Below, piece after piece: positions 31,288 through 41,143 of a stretch of 47,678 nt of DNA (the stretch's first letter is position 1; every line of letters begins with the position of its first letter). The notes below the pieces were generated by a model. The model was not told the DNA's origin. It did not search any database and saw nothing but the letters and a program-made list of their open reading frames with translations. The translations under genes were made by a program, and so were the position numbers. The stretch comes from Halopseudomonas sabulinigri (lineage in GTDB: Bacteria; Pseudomonadota; Gammaproteobacteria; Pseudomonadales; Pseudomonadaceae), in the NCBI GenBank assembly GCA_011053055.1, contig DRHT01000063.1:1-47678 (forward strand), given 5' to 3'.

Positions 31288-33099
31288 TTACTTTTTGCTG
31301 GAGCGCTTACGCTCGTTTTCGTTCAAGAACTTCTTACGCAAACGAATGGACTTAGGCGTTACTTCCACCAGTTCGTCGTCGTCGATGAACTCGAGCGCCT
31401 GTTCCAGGGTGAACTTGATCGGCGGAACCAGAGCGATGACTTCATCTTTGCCGGAGGCACGCATGTTGTCGAGCTTCTTGCCCTTGGTAGGGTTGATCAC
31501 CAGATCGTTGTCACGGCTGTTGATACCGGCCAACTGCCCTTCGTAGATTTCCTGGCCAGGCTCAAGGAACAGCTTGCCACGGCTCTGCAGGGTTTCCAGC
31601 GAGTAGGTCAGTGCTTTACCGGTTGCCATGGAGACCAATACGCCATTCTGGCGTTGACCCACATCACCCAGCTTAACCGCGCCGTAGTGGCTGAAGGTAC
31701 TGGTCATGATGCCGGAACCAGAAGTCATAGTCAGGAAGGTGTTACGGAAGCCAATCAGGCCGCGCGCTGGAATGTTGTACTCCAGACGAATACGACCCTT
31801 GCCGTCCGGTACCATGTTGGACAGGTCGCCTTTACGCAAACCCATCTGTTCCATGATTGGACCCTGATGCTGGTCTTCTATGTCGATGATAACGTTCTCG
31901 AAGGGCTCCTGCTTCTCGCCGTCAACTTCTTTGACGACTACTTCAGGACGGGAAATACCCAGCTCAAAACCTTCACGACGCATGGTTTCGATCAGTACCG
32001 ACAAGTGCAGCTCGCCACGGCCCGATACCTTGAACTTGTCTGCACTGTCGCCGTCTTCAACACGCAGCGCCACGTTGTGCAGCAGTTCTTTTTCCAGACG
32101 CTCTTTGATGTTGCGGCTGGTAACGTACTTGCCTTCTTTACCAGCAAACGGCGAGTCGTTGACCTGGAAGGTCATGCTAACGGTTGGCTCATCAACGCTC
32201 AACGGCGTCATGGCTTCAACGTGCTGTTGATCGCACAAGGTGTCGGAGATGAACAGCGGATCGAAACCACTGATGCAGATGATGTCGCCGGCTTGTGCAT
32301 CTTCAACTTCAACGCGCTGCAGACCGTGGTGACCCATGATCTTCAGGATACGGCCGTTGCGCTTCTTGCCGCTCGCATCAATGGAGGTAACCGGGCTGTT
32401 CGCCTTGATCTTACCGCGACGGATACGGCCAATGCCGATAACACCCAGGAAGCTGTTGTAATCCAGAGCAGAAATCTGCATTTGGAAAGGACCATCCAAA
32501 TCGACGTCTGGCGGCGGTACACGGTCAACAACGGTCTGGAACAGCGGAGTCAGGTCTTCCGCCATGTCTTCTGGATCCAAACCGGCAATGCCGTTGATCG
32601 CGGAAGCGTAAACGAACGGGAAGTCCAACTGCTCGTCGGTGGCACCCAGGCTGTCAAACAGGTCGAATACCTGATCAATTACCCAGTCAGGACGCGCGCC
32701 CGGACGGTCAATCTTGTTAACAACAACGATTGGACGCAGGCCAGCCTGGAACGCTTTCTGGGTTACGAAGCGGGTTTGCGGCATTGGGCCGTCAACCGCG
32801 TCAACCAGCAGCAGTACCGAGTCAACCATGGACATAACACGCTCAACTTCACCGCCGAAATCGGCGTGGCCGGGGGTGTCTACGATGTTGATGTGGTAGC
32901 CGTTCCAATTAATGGCGGTGTTTTTCGCCAGGATGGTGATGCCGCGTTCCTTTTCCTGGTCGTTGGAGTCCATGATGCGCTCGGATTCCAACTCCTTACG
33001 GTCCAGCGTGCCGGACTGACGAAGAAGGGCATCAACCAGGGTAGTTTTACCGTGGTCAACGTGGGCGATAATGGCGATATTGCGAAGATTCTCGATCAC
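31288..33099 (-). CDS. typA: GTP-binding ribosome-associated protein TypA/BipA
   Basis: A 603-residue translational GTPase. GTG at 33099 gives the family start [20 protein letters not shown]; the frame is open 20 codons further up but those do not belong to the family. Walker A AHVDHGKT at 12-19, DTPGHADF, and [13 protein letters not shown] mark the G domain; the beta-barrel and C-terminal [19 protein letters not shown] blocks follow, the latter specific to TypA. It helps 50S ribosome assembly at low temperature and stress adaptation. It lies in the same place beside thiI as in other pseudomonads. Confidence 0.96.
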   Translation of the reverse strand: MIENLRNIAIIAHVDHGKTTLVDALLRQSGTLDRKELESERIMDSNDQEKERGITILAKNTAINWNGYHINIVDTPGHADFGGEVERVMSMVDSVLLLVDAVDGPMPQTRFVTQKAFQAGLRPIVVVNKIDRPGARPDWVIDQVFDLFDSLGATDEQLDFPFVYASAINGIAGLDPEDMAEDLTPLFQTVVDRVPPPDVDLDGPFQMQISALDYNSFLGVIGIGRIRRGKIKANSPVTSIDASGKKRNGRILKIMGHHGLQRVEVEDAQAGDIICISGFDPLFISDTLCDQQHVEAMTPLSVDEPTVSMTFQVNDSPFAGKEGKYVTSRNIKERLEKELLHNVALRVEDGDSADKFKVSGRGELHLSVLIETMRREGFELGISRPEVVVKEVDGEKQEPFENVIIDIEDQHQGPIMEQMGLRKGDLSNMVPDGKGRIRLEYNIPARGLIGFRNTFLTMTSGSGIMTSTFSHYGAVKLGDVGQRQNGVLVSMATGKALTYSLETLQSRGKLFLEPGQEIYEGQLAGINSRDNDLVINPTKGKKLDNMRASGKDEVIALVPPIKFTLEQALEFIDDDELVEVTPKSIRLRKKFLNENERKRSSKK

Positions 33100-33270
33100 T
33101 TTGAACGTCCTGGATGGCGCGGCAACTTGGCCGGCTAACTGGAAAAAAGAGGTGGGCATTATACAGACCCAAGCGTGACAGTGTATGTTTTTTGCACGCT
33201 TAAGCCCAATTGCACTTACCCGATGGGCATAAAAACTGCTGGGCGGTTATTTAAAGTCGTCTTTATGGAC

Positions 33271-34728
33271 TTAGTTCTTCGGCAAGCGTAGCACCCGAAC
33301 ATTGTCGTGTCCGGCATCTAACAGATACTGCGCATGCAGCTGACTCATGACACCTTTCTCGCAATACAGGAGATAGGCACGTGAAGCGTCGAGCGTTGTA
33401 AAAACGCTGTTAAGGCGGAAAAAAGGCACCGCTTGAACCTCAATCCCTGGCAATGCCAGCGGTCGTGCATCTTGCTCATCCGGATGACGAATATCCAGGA
33501 CTACTTGCCCGGTCAACGCAGTGTTGACCATTTCAACCTCGGCGCCGCCTTCCATAACCTGATCCAGTTCACTGCAATCAGTGTAAGTGGCGCTCTCTAC
33601 GGCACGACTCAAGACCTCGAAGTCGAAACAGGCCTCCACTTCTTCTACCTTAGCTACGGTAGTGCGAATAGCCGGCCCTACTGAGATAACGCCGCAATAC
33701 TCCGGCATACTGCTGGAGAAATCCAGTGTGCCGATGCGTCTGGCGGTATCAATAATGTCGAGTTTACTGGTAGTGATCAGCGGACGAATGACAAAACGCT
33801 CGGCAGCCTTGTCGATCACGCTGAGGTTCGGCAACGTCTGGCTCGCCACCTGCGCGATAGCTTCGCCAGTTACCAAAGCATCAATTCCCAGCCGATAAGC
33901 CACGCGATCAGCGGCGCGCAGCATCATTCGTTTAAGCACAACGCCCATCTGGCTGTTTTCTACATTTTCAAGAATTTCCGCCACTACGCCCTCAAAAGGC
34001 ACACTGACGAACCGCAAACGGTGGCTGGAGGCATATTGTTGCCACAGGTAATGCGCTACCTGACGCACACCCAGCTCATGGGCGCGACCACCCAAATTGA
34101 AGAACACAAAATGCGGCAGCAAACCCCGTTGCAGCATTTGGTAGCTAGCCACCGTAGAGTCGAAGCCTCCCGACAGCAGGCTCAAAACCGGCTCCATGGT
34201 GCCTAGCGGAAACCCGCCCATACCCTGATGACGTGCTTGAATCAGGAAAACGCGTTGATCGCGAATCTCAATTTGCACCACCACTTCAGGATTCTTCATT
34301 GATACGCCAGCCGCACCGCAGCGCCGATGCAACTCACCACCAACCTGGATGGCCACATCCTGGGAGCTGAAATCATGCTTGCCGACCCGTTTACAGCGCA
34401 CCGAGAATAGCTTGCCCTGTAACTGATTGCCGATGGAGCTTACACATAGCTCTGCCAGCTCCCCTAGGGTGCCCAGCGGATACTCGTGCACTTCTGACAG
34501 GTGCGCTATACCGGGTGTATTTTTCAGGCGTTCAATGCAGCGCAGCTGCAACGCCTTATCACTGCCCAAATTGACCTCGAGACTGTCCCAATTGCCATTA
34601 ACCCTGGCAGCCGGGTCAATATCGCTCAATAACAGTTTCAGATTACCTTTCAGTTGAGCCACGAAGCGCTTGCGCACCTGACGGCTTTTGATGGTGATTT
34701 CGGGGAAGAATTTGATGATCAGTTTCAT
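33271..34728 (-). CDS. thiI: tRNA 4-thiouridine sulfurtransferase / thiamine thiazole synthesis protein ThiI
   Basis: A 485-residue ThiI with rhodanese tail. ATG at 34728 starts MKLIIKFFPEITIKS, the family start; a longer frame upstream runs through the glnA regulatory region and is not real. The N-terminal ferredoxin-like/THUMP region spans to ~170, and the PP-loop SGGFDST lies at 186-192. SSMPEYCGV has the disulfide Cys, and LLYCEKGVMSQLHA carries the rhodanese persulfide Cys. ThiI makes s4U at tRNA position 8 and provides sulfur for thiamine. Divergent from glnA. Confidence 0.95.
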   Translation of the reverse strand: MKLIIKFFPEITIKSRQVRKRFVAQLKGNLKLLLSDIDPAARVNGNWDSLEVNLGSDKALQLRCIERLKNTPGIAHLSEVHEYPLGTLGELAELCVSSIGNQLQGKLFSVRCKRVGKHDFSSQDVAIQVGGELHRRCGAAGVSMKNPEVVVQIEIRDQRVFLIQARHQGMGGFPLGTMEPVLSLLSGGFDSTVASYQMLQRGLLPHFVFFNLGGRAHELGVRQVAHYLWQQYASSHRLRFVSVPFEGVVAEILENVENSQMGVVLKRMMLRAADRVAYRLGIDALVTGEAIAQVASQTLPNLSVIDKAAERFVIRPLITTSKLDIIDTARRIGTLDFSSSMPEYCGVISVGPAIRTTVAKVEEVEACFDFEVLSRAVESATYTDCSELDQVMEGGAEVEMVNTALTGQVVLDIRHPDEQDARPLALPGIEVQAVPFFRLNSVFTTLDASRAYLLYCEKGVMSQLHAQYLLDAGHDNVRVLRLPKN

Positions 34729-34819
34729 GGGTATGGTGTAAGGTGCGCAAAGCCACGCATTATACCCTAGAGTGATGGCCGGGCGCGCGGTACTATCTCG
34801 TCGCCTGTCCGCATACGCA

Positions 34820-34880
34820 CGGCACCAAAAAAGTGCATTGAGCCTATAACCTGCACTCATTAGGTGCGCCATTATGGTGC
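34820..34880 (+). promoter_or_regulatory. Three NtrC-type binding sites upstream of glnA
   Basis: GGCACCAAAAAAGTGCA (34820-34836), TGCACTCATTAGGTGCG (34851-34867) and TGCGCCATTATGGTGCG (34864-34880) are 17-bp dyads matching the NtrC consensus TGCACC-N5-GGTGCA. They lie 60-125 bp before the sigma-54 promoter, a normal enhancer position. The second and third overlap by four bases. Confidence 0.8.
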
Positions 34881-34941
34881 GTTTTGGTGATTTTTTGAGC
34901 AAAACCCCTTGAAAATGGGCCTTCCGGACAATGCTCCGTAA

Positions 34942-34957
34942 TGGCACACCTTTTGCT
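34942..34957 (+). promoter_or_regulatory. Sigma-54 promoter of glnA
   Basis: TGGCACACCTTTTGCT has GG at 34943-34944 and GC at 34955-34956, exactly ten bases apart, as required for sigma-54. Predicted start of transcription near 34968. Confidence 0.85.
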
Positions 34958-35051
34958 CACTTGTAATGCAAACGATGTGCGGACCTAGTCCGCTCGAATT
35001 AAAGAGGCGCCAGGCCAGAAGCCTGGCAAATGATTCCTTTTGGAGGAAACC

Positions 35052-36455
35052 ATGTCGAAAACGATGAAACTGATCAAAGAGTATGACGTGAAGTGGGTTG
35101 ACCTGCGCTTCACCGATACCAAAGGCAAGCAGCAGCACGTCACCATGCCTGCTCGTGATGTCAACGACGACTTCTTCGAAGAAGGCAAGATGTTCGACGG
35201 CTCCTCAATCGAAGGCTGGAAAGGCATTGAAGCTTCCGACATGATCCTCCTGCCCGATGACAGCACCGCGGTCATGGATCCTTTCACCGAAGAGCCCACT
35301 CTGATCCTGGTTTGCGACATCATCGAGCCTTCTACTATGCAAGGCTATGAGCGCGACCCACGCGGCATCGCCAAGCGCGCAGAAGAGTATCTGAAGTCCA
35401 CTGGTATCGGCGACACTGTATTCGTTGGCCCAGAGCCTGAGTTTTTCGTCTTTGACGAAGTCAAATTCAAGTCCGACATTTCCGGCTCCATGTTCAAGAT
35501 TTTCTCTGAGCAAGCTTCCTGGAACACTGACGGCGACTTTGAAACTGGCAACAAAGGCCACCGTCCAGGCGTCAAAGGTGGCTACTTCCCAGTTCCACCC
35601 GTCGACCACGACCACGAAATCCGTACTGCCATGTGTAATGCCATGGAAGAAATGGGCCTGACCATCGAAGTTCACCACCACGAAGTGGCGACTGCCGGTC
35701 AGAATGAAATCGGCGTTCTGTTCAACACCCTGGTAGCCAAGGGCGATGAAGTACAGACACTGAAGTACTGCGTACACAACGTTGCCGATGCGTTTGGCAA
35801 AACAGCTACCTTTATGCCTAAGCCACTGTACGGTGACAACGGCTCCGGTATGCACGTACACATGTCCATCTCCAAAGACGGCAAGAACACCTTTGCTGGC
35901 GAAGGTTACTCTGGCTTGTCCGACATCGCCCTGCACTTCATCGGCGGCATCATCAAGCACGGTAAGGCACTGAACGCCTTCACCAACCCGTCTACCAACT
36001 CTTACAAGCGTCTGGTCCCCGGCTTTGAAGCTCCGGTCATGCTGGCTTACTCAGCCCGCAACCGCTCTGCATCAATCCGTATCCCTTACGTTTCCAGCCC
36101 GAAAGCTCGCCGCATCGAAGCTCGCTTCCCTGACCCAGCTGCCAACCCTTACCTGTGCTTTGCTGCACTGTTGATGGCTGGTCTGGACGGTGTTCAGAAC
36201 AAGATCCACCCTGGCGACGCTGCAGACAAGAACCTGTATGACCTGCCGCCGGAAGAAGCCAGCCAGATCCCACAGGTATGCGGTAGCCTGAAGGAAGCAC
36301 TGGAGTCTCTGGACGCGGATCGCGAGTTCCTGACCAAGGGCGATGTATTCACCAATGACTTCATTGATGCCTACATGGAGCTCAAGCACGCAGAAGAAAT
36401 CAAGGTACGCACCTTCGTTCACCCGCTGGAATACGATCTGTATTACAGCTGCTGA
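35052..36455 (+). CDS. glnA: Glutamine synthetase, type I
   Basis: A 467-residue glutamine synthetase that makes glutamine from glutamate, ammonia and ATP, as a dodecamer. ATG at 35052 follows [14 protein letters not shown] near the start, [12 protein letters not shown] and [13 protein letters not shown] give the metal and glutamate site, [18 protein letters not shown] and RSASIRIP the active-site loop, and NLYDLPPEE has Tyr396, the adenylylation site that inhibits the enzyme when nitrogen is plentiful. Strong NtrC/sigma-54 control is evident upstream. The ntrBC genes follow 1.1 kb downstream. Confidence 0.98.
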   Translation: MSKTMKLIKEYDVKWVDLRFTDTKGKQQHVTMPARDVNDDFFEEGKMFDGSSIEGWKGIEASDMILLPDDSTAVMDPFTEEPTLILVCDIIEPSTMQGYERDPRGIAKRAEEYLKSTGIGDTVFVGPEPEFFVFDEVKFKSDISGSMFKIFSEQASWNTDGDFETGNKGHRPGVKGGYFPVPPVDHDHEIRTAMCNAMEEMGLTIEVHHHEVATAGQNEIGVLFNTLVAKGDEVQTLKYCVHNVADAFGKTATFMPKPLYGDNGSGMHVHMSISKDGKNTFAGEGYSGLSDIALHFIGGIIKHGKALNAFTNPSTNSYKRLVPGFEAPVMLAYSARNRSASIRIPYVSSPKARRIEARFPDPAANPYLCFAALLMAGLDGVQNKIHPGDAADKNLYDLPPEEASQIPQVCGSLKEALESLDADREFLTKGDVFTNDFIDAYMELKHAEEIKVRTFVHPLEYDLYYSC

Positions 36456-36483
36456 ACCTGGCGCAAGCCTGGCAGTCAAAAGA

Positions 36484-36511
36484 AGGGTGCCCATTCGGGC
36501 GCCCTTTTTTT
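36484..36511 (+). terminator. Terminator of glnA
   Basis: AAGGGTGCCC pairs with GGGCGCCCTT (one wobble) around ATTC, followed by a T run. Confidence 0.85.
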
Positions 36512-36610
36512 ACGTCTGTCTTTTATGGCTGCCGCCAAATGGCGGTCAACGCCTTCTCAGGCTATAAAGAAGAGTGCAAGGATGGGCGAGCGCCCCAAGG
36601 AGATAATACG

Positions 36611-37267
36611 ATGTCGAAGAAAACGGTCATGGCCCTGTCTGTGCTTTTGCTTGGCGGCATCAGCGTTGGTGCAGCAGCGAGTGAGGTTTACACATGGACA
36701 GATGCACAAGGCAACCGCATCTACTCCGACCAGCCAAACCCCAATTCCACCAAAGTTGAGGTTGGCCCCACCAATAGCATTGAACCGCCCAAGCCGATTC
36801 CCGCTTTCAGCGAATCCAGCAGCAGCAATAATTCGAGCAGCGACCCAGGCAGCAGTGCCGGCTACCGCAGCCTGATGATTACCAGTCCCGCCAACGATAC
36901 CGCCTTGCGCGCTAACGATGGCAACGTCACGCTAACAGTAACCATCGACCCGCCGCTGCGTCAGGGCAGCCTGCTGCGCGCGCAAGTCGATGGCAATCTG
37001 AATGAACAAGCCATTCCCGGCAGCGGACAACCCCAAGCGACCTTAACACTGCCCAATCTGGATCGCGGCACGCACGAGGTCAGCGCCGTTATCATGGACA
37101 CCAAAGGTAAAGTGCTGCTCAGCAGCGAACCGGTGACCCTGCACGTTCAGCGCACCTCACTGAATCAACCTGGGCGCGTTGGCAATCCCAATCAGGCTCC
37201 TACCGCACCCGCGGCACCGAGCGCACCTAATGTGCCCAAACCACCGACTCCCCCCTCTGGCAACTGA
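36611..37267 (+). CDS. DUF4124 domain periplasmic protein
   Basis: A 218-residue protein with signal peptide (KKTVMALSVLLLGGISVGAAA, cut near AAA-SEV). EVYTWTDAQGNRIYSDQPNPNSTKVEV is the DUF4124 N-terminal domain, commonly found at the start of exported proteins. A Ser/Asn linker (SSSSNNSSSDPGSS) joins an immunoglobulin-like domain (LMITSPANDTALRANDGNVTLTV, PPLRQGSLLRAQVDG) and a Pro-rich tail. ATG at 36611 follows AAGGAG. Conserved between glnA and ntrB in other pseudomonads as well; function unknown. Confidence 0.85.
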   Translation: MSKKTVMALSVLLLGGISVGAAASEVYTWTDAQGNRIYSDQPNPNSTKVEVGPTNSIEPPKPIPAFSESSSSNNSSSDPGSSAGYRSLMITSPANDTALRANDGNVTLTVTIDPPLRQGSLLRAQVDGNLNEQAIPGSGQPQATLTLPNLDRGTHEVSAVIMDTKGKVLLSSEPVTLHVQRTSLNQPGRVGNPNQAPTAPAAPSAPNVPKPPTPPSGN

Positions 37268-37591
37268 TCCTCCCTGCACCGGCGCGACGATCTAAACATC
37301 CTCGCGCCAGCACTTCGCACCATTTTTGTGCATACTTCTTAGCAATCGCTCCAATTCGTGCGCCAACGCTTGGCGCGTGCTCGGCTTATTGCTGTTCAAA
37401 TGCCATTGATGCGCCTGTCTATCCGACCCGACAGTGCTTGAGCTGCACCCTCACAACGCAGTACTTAAAGGGCGCGCAGCCCATGCAGCCGCCTAACGGA
37501 CACCCAGGCTACACAAACGAGCAAAAGAATATGCAATGCACCGGCACAGCGCCCCGAATTGGTTCGCTTCTTGCATTTCTCTACTCAAACC
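37268..37591. other. Intergenic region upstream of ntrB
   Basis: 324 bases; apart from the dyads at 37316-37376 I see no other structured element. Confidence 0.5.
37316..37376 (+). promoter_or_regulatory. Possible NtrC-type site and palindrome upstream of ntrB
   Basis: CGCACCATTTTTGTGCA (37316-37332) fits the NtrC dyad, and GCGCCAACGCTTGGCGC (37360-37376) is a perfect 7-bp inverted repeat with three-base gap. They lie 215-275 bp before ntrB, which would allow autoregulation. No sigma-54 promoter was found between them and the gene. Confidence 0.45.
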
Positions 37592-38683
37592 ATGGATATA
37601 GCTATGCTGCCTGATCGATTTCTACGCCAGATTCTCGATAACCTCACCACCGCCGTGCTGTTGCTCGATGGTGAGTTGCGCCTGAGCTTCATGAATCCCG
37701 CCGCAGAGATGTTGTTAGCGGTCAGCGGCCAGCGTGTATTCCAACAGCCGGTCAGCGACCTATTCACCGATACCGCCTCCGCATTGGAATCGCTGCATAA
37801 CGCCGTGGAGAACGCCCACCCGTTTACCAAACGTGAAGCTCAGCTCAGCCTGAGCAACGGCCAGAGTCTGATGGTGGATTATTCGGTCACGCCGATCATC
37901 GCCGCCAACCGCAACTGGCTGTTGATTGAGCTTTACCCGCGTGATCGCTTGCTGCGTATCACCAAGGAAGAAGCCCAGCTATCCAAGCAGGAAGTAACCA
38001 AAGTACTGGTACGCGGCCTGGCCCACGAGATCAAAAACCCATTGGGCGGCATTCGCGGTGCTGCCCAGCTGCTGGCCCGCGAGCTACCGGAACAGTCGCT
38101 TAGGGATTACACCGACGTCATCATTGAAGAAGCCGATCGCCTGCGTAATTTGGTCGATAGCATGCTGGGCCCGTATCGCCCGCCGGCGCTGCAACCCATC
38201 AATATCCATGAGATCACTGAACGCGTCTGCAGCCTGATTGAAGCCGAGACGCAAGGCGTACTCCAGCTCAAGCGCGACTACGACCCGAGTATTCCGGATA
38301 TTCTCGCCGACCGTGAACAGCTGATTCAGGCACTGTTGAATATAGTGCGCAACGCCATGCAAGCGATTGCCGAGCATCGCCCGTTGGAGCAGGGCTGTAT
38401 CACTCTGCGCACCCGCGCGCTACGTCAGTTCACCATCGGCCAAACTCGCTACCGGCTAGTCTGCCGATTGGAAGTCACCGACAACGGTCCGGGCATCCCA
38501 TCCGATATCGTCGAGAGCATTTTTTACCCCATGGTCAGTGGCCGAGCCGAGGGCACTGGGCTGGGATTATCGATTACCCAAAATATCATTGGCCAGCATC
38601 AGGGCTTGATCGAATGTGACAGCGAACCGGGTTGCACCACATTTACCCTGTTCTTGCCGTTAGAAAAAGAAGGGGCCGACTGA
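37592..38683 (+). CDS. ntrB: Nitrogen regulation sensor kinase NtrB
   Basis: A 363-residue cytosolic histidine kinase that phosphorylates NtrC when glutamine is low; PII protein controls it. A PAS-like sensor is at residues ~8-120 (FMNPAAEMLLAVSG). LAHEIKNPLGGIRGAAQLL holds the phosphorylated His145, and NIVRNAMQAI, DNGPGIP and GTGLGLSI are the N, G1 and G2 boxes. The first 30 bases of the open frame (ATG at 37592 versus 37604) are equal candidates; both lack a strong ribosome site. Followed by ntrC with a 167-bp gap. Confidence 0.95.
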   Translation: MDIAMLPDRFLRQILDNLTTAVLLLDGELRLSFMNPAAEMLLAVSGQRVFQQPVSDLFTDTASALESLHNAVENAHPFTKREAQLSLSNGQSLMVDYSVTPIIAANRNWLLIELYPRDRLLRITKEEAQLSKQEVTKVLVRGLAHEIKNPLGGIRGAAQLLARELPEQSLRDYTDVIIEEADRLRNLVDSMLGPYRPPALQPINIHEITERVCSLIEAETQGVLQLKRDYDPSIPDILADREQLIQALLNIVRNAMQAIAEHRPLEQGCITLRTRALRQFTIGQTRYRLVCRLEVTDNGPGIPSDIVESIFYPMVSGRAEGTGLGLSITQNIIGQHQGLIECDSEPGCTTFTLFLPLEKEGAD

Positions 38684-38850
38684 TTTGCCCCATAAGCGTA
38701 TCCAACTCGCGCGACGATCAGGGCCTGCGCCCCGTCGCCTTAGCGTGACACCGAACCATGGCGACAGCTGTTGCCGCAGGGTTCATGTCAATGATTAACG
38801 AGCCTTGTCTCAACTACCTGCCGGCCGCACCGGAACTGGAGAACTGATTT

Positions 38851-40293
38851 ATGACCCGCTCACCTAATCGTGCCGAAAATGTCTGGATCGTCGATGACGA
38901 TCGCTCCATTCGATGGGTTCTGGAAAAAGCTCTGCAACAGGAAGGCATGGAGCCGGTGAGCTTTGATAGCGCAGATGCGGCTCTAGTGCGCCTACAGCGC
39001 CAGTGCCCAGATGTACTGATTAGCGACATTCGTATGCCCGGCACTAGTGGCCTGGATTTGCTGGCTAGCCTTCGCGAGCGTTACCCGAAACTGCCGGTCA
39101 TCATCATGACCGCGCACTCGGATCTGGACAGCGCCGTCGCCTCCTATCAAGGCGGCGCTTTTGAGTACCTGCCGAAACCTTTCGATGTGGATGAGGCTGT
39201 CGCACTGGTGCGCCGCGCGCTAGCCCACAGCCACGAGCAAGAGCCTGAAGAGGAAGAGTTAGACCAGCCTCGCACGCCAGAAATCATCGGCGAAGCGCCT
39301 GCTATGCAGGAAGTATTTCGCGCCATCGGCCGGCTGTCCCATTCCAATATCACGGTGTTGATCAACGGCGAGTCAGGCACCGGTAAAGAATTGGTCGCGC
39401 ATGCTTTGCATCGCCACAGCCCGCGCGCGCGCAACCCTTTCATCGCGCTCAACATGGCCGCCATTCCCAAAGATTTGATGGAGTCGGAGCTGTTTGGTCA
39501 CGAAAAAGGAGCCTTTACCGGCGCCAGCGTGCAGCGTCGTGGCCGCTTTGAACAGGCCGATGGCGGCACCCTGTTTCTCGATGAAATTGGTGACATGCCA
39601 GCCGAGACGCAGACGCGCTTGTTGCGCGTGTTGGCCGACGGCGAGTTCTACCGGGTCGGCGGGCACACGCCGATCAAAGTAGATGTGCGCATCATTGCCG
39701 CCACCCACCAGAACCTGGAAGGCCTAGTGCTGGCCGGACGCTTCCGTGAGGATTTGTTTCACCGGCTGAATGTCATTCGTATCCATATTCCCAAGCTGGC
39801 TGAGCGCCGTGAAGATATTCCCGCGCTGGCGCAATACTTTCTCGCCAAAGCGGCCCAAGAGTTGGCAGTCGAGCCAAAGGTACTCAAGTCACAAACTCAA
39901 GACTACCTACGTAACCTGCCCTGGCCCGGTAACGTACGCCAGCTGGAGAACACCTGCCGCTGGATCACCGTCATGGCGTCCAGCCGTGAAGTGCTGATCG
40001 AAGATTTGCCACCAGAAATGCTCACCCAGCACCAGGACAGTGCGCCGGATGGCCACTGGGAGCAGGGTTTGCGCACCTGGGCCGATCAAGAACTGGCACG
40101 TGGCGTAACCAACCTGCTGGACATTGCGGTACCTGCCTTCGAGCGCATCATGATAGAAACAGCCCTCAAGCACACTGCCGGAAGACGCCGCGATGCCGCG
40201 CAGTTACTGGGCTGGGGCCGAAACACCCTGACCCGAAAGATCAAAGAACTGGGCATGAATGTGGACGGCTCAGAAGAGGAAGAAAGCGAATAA
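38851..40293 (+). CDS. ntrC: Nitrogen regulation response regulator NtrC
   Basis: A 480-residue sigma-54 activator. Receiver domain 1-125: phospho-acceptor Asp59 in ISDIRMPG and Lys109 in LPKPFD. AAA+ domain: Walker A GESGTGKE at 173-180, GAFTGA loop at 220-225 that touches sigma-54, and DEIGD at 244-248. A Fis-type helix-turn-helix ([28 protein letters not shown]) ends the protein. Its targets in this window would be glnA, with three matching boxes. Start ATG at 38851 after GGAGAACTG. Confidence 0.97.
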   Translation: MTRSPNRAENVWIVDDDRSIRWVLEKALQQEGMEPVSFDSADAALVRLQRQCPDVLISDIRMPGTSGLDLLASLRERYPKLPVIIMTAHSDLDSAVASYQGGAFEYLPKPFDVDEAVALVRRALAHSHEQEPEEEELDQPRTPEIIGEAPAMQEVFRAIGRLSHSNITVLINGESGTGKELVAHALHRHSPRARNPFIALNMAAIPKDLMESELFGHEKGAFTGASVQRRGRFEQADGGTLFLDEIGDMPAETQTRLLRVLADGEFYRVGGHTPIKVDVRIIAATHQNLEGLVLAGRFREDLFHRLNVIRIHIPKLAERREDIPALAQYFLAKAAQELAVEPKVLKSQTQDYLRNLPWPGNVRQLENTCRWITVMASSREVLIEDLPPEMLTQHQDSAPDGHWEQGLRTWADQELARGVTNLLDIAVPAFERIMIETALKHTAGRRRDAAQLLGWGRNTLTRKIKELGMNVDGSEEEESE

Positions 40294-40322
40294 CGCAGTT
40301 GTAAGCTCAACCAGCTGAAAGC

Positions 40323-40338
40323 TGGCACGCTTGATGCT
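40323..40338 (+). promoter_or_regulatory. Sigma-54 promoter-like sequence after ntrC
   Basis: TGGCACGCTTGATGCT has a perfect -24 TGGCACG and ATGCT at -12, one change from TTGCW; GG and GC are exactly ten bases apart. No gene begins nearby; the next feature is a terminator hairpin at 40362. Confidence 0.5.
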
Positions 40339-40348
40339 TTAAGACTAA

Positions 40349-40400
40349 TGGGTGTATTTGGGGTGACTCCGGTTCAGGCAGGCTGGAGTCACCTTTTTTT
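40349..40400 (+). ncRNA. Possible nitrogen-regulated small RNA (NrsZ-like location)
   Basis: A transcript from the sigma-54-like site would start near 40349 and stop at the T run ending 40400, about 50 nt, and consist mostly of the 9-bp stem GGTGACTCC/GGAGTCACC. In P. aeruginosa the NtrC-controlled sRNA NrsZ is encoded directly after ntrC. Position and promoter type agree; the sequence was not compared. The same hairpin also serves as the ntrC terminator. Confidence 0.35.
40362..40400 (+). terminator. Terminator downstream of ntrC
   Basis: GGTGACTCC at 40362-40370 pairs with GGAGTCACC at 40385-40393, followed by seven T. Confidence 0.9.
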
Positions 40401-40597
40401 ATGGGCGATTAGTAAGTAGCTGCAAGCTTAACCAGACGGTTTTGTGCATCCTGAGGGTAAACGACTTTCCGACATTAATTCCGTAAGCAGCCTACCCACG
40501 CTGATTGCTTGCGATTGAAGCTCAAGCAGACCTTGCCGCTGGCCATCCAGCGTAGCTACACTGCGGCTCCTTACGCCAAACCCTAAGCGCCCGCCCC

Positions 40598-41062
40598 ATG
40601 TTCCATATCGCCTTGCTCGAACCCGAGATCCCACCCAATACCGGCAACATCATTCGCTTGTGCGCGAATACCGGCTGCCAATTGCACTTGATCGAGCCGC
40701 TGGGCTTTGAACTGGATGACAAACGACTACGGCGTGCCGGACTGGATTACCACGAGTTTGCTGCGGTAAAGACGTATCCAAACCTTGAGGCCTGTCTGCA
40801 GGCGGTAAAGCCTGGACGCGTGTTTGCTTTAAGTACTAAAGGGAAGAAGGGATTCAGTGAGGTGCAGTTCGCCGCTGGCGACCTGTTTTTATTTGGCCCG
40901 GAGAGCCGAGGAATACCCGCTGAGGTACGCGAGTCTTTGCCAGCAGATCAGGTTTTGCGCATTCCCATGTTGCCCGATAGCCGCAGCCTTAACCTGTCCA
41001 ACAGCGCGGCTGTGCTGATCTACGAAGCATGGAGGCAATTGGGGTATCAGGGGGCGCTTTAA
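40598..41062 (+). CDS. trmL: tRNA (cytidine(34)-2'-O)-methyltransferase TrmL
   Basis: A 154-residue SPOUT methyltransferase that modifies the wobble base of leucine tRNAs. [25 protein letters not shown] is the conserved start, [11 protein letters not shown] and [28 protein letters not shown] form the trefoil-knot SAM site. Length and order are standard. Start is the only ATG consistent with the family; it lies on no clear ribosome site. Synteny after ntrC is as in other pseudomonads. Confidence 0.95.
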   Translation: MFHIALLEPEIPPNTGNIIRLCANTGCQLHLIEPLGFELDDKRLRRAGLDYHEFAAVKTYPNLEACLQAVKPGRVFALSTKGKKGFSEVQFAAGDLFLFGPESRGIPAEVRESLPADQVLRIPMLPDSRSLNLSNSAAVLIYEAWRQLGYQGAL

Positions 41063-41086
41063 GCGCCGCGAGAAGCTGCAAAGGTA

Positions 41087-41124
41087 GCAGCCCCTGCACA
41101 CCGTCTCCGTTGAGCAGGGGCTGC
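41087..41124. terminator. Hairpin between convergent trmL and oxidoreductase genes
   Basis: GCAGCCCCTGC at 41087-41097 pairs perfectly with GCAGGGGCTGC at 41114-41124. Loose T tracts follow on the plus strand. Confidence 0.6.
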
Positions 41125-41143
41125 TTACCGTTTTCAGCTGCTG

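Larger units (their letters stand above)
34729..35051. other. Divergent thiI-glnA regulatory gap
   Basis: 323 bases holding the NtrC boxes and sigma-54 promoter. The thiI promoter is not identified. Nothing else is seen. Confidence 0.7.
40294..40597. other. Intergenic region between ntrC and trmL
   Basis: 304 bases containing a small hairpin (CCAGCT-GAA-AGCTGG at 40311-40325), a sigma-54 promoter-like sequence, a terminator, and about 195 featureless bases before trmL. Confidence 0.6.

Noticed and set aside
31228..33138. 636-codon open frame on the plus strand opposite typA
   Set aside because: It is the mirror of typA, whose family match is certain; the antisense reading has no recognisable motif and results from codon bias.
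33271..34947. Longer start for thiI at 34947
   Set aside because: The extension would run through the glnA NtrC boxes; the family begins at 34728.
35205..35960. 251-codon open frame opposite glnA
   Set aside because: Antisense to a certain gene, no motif.
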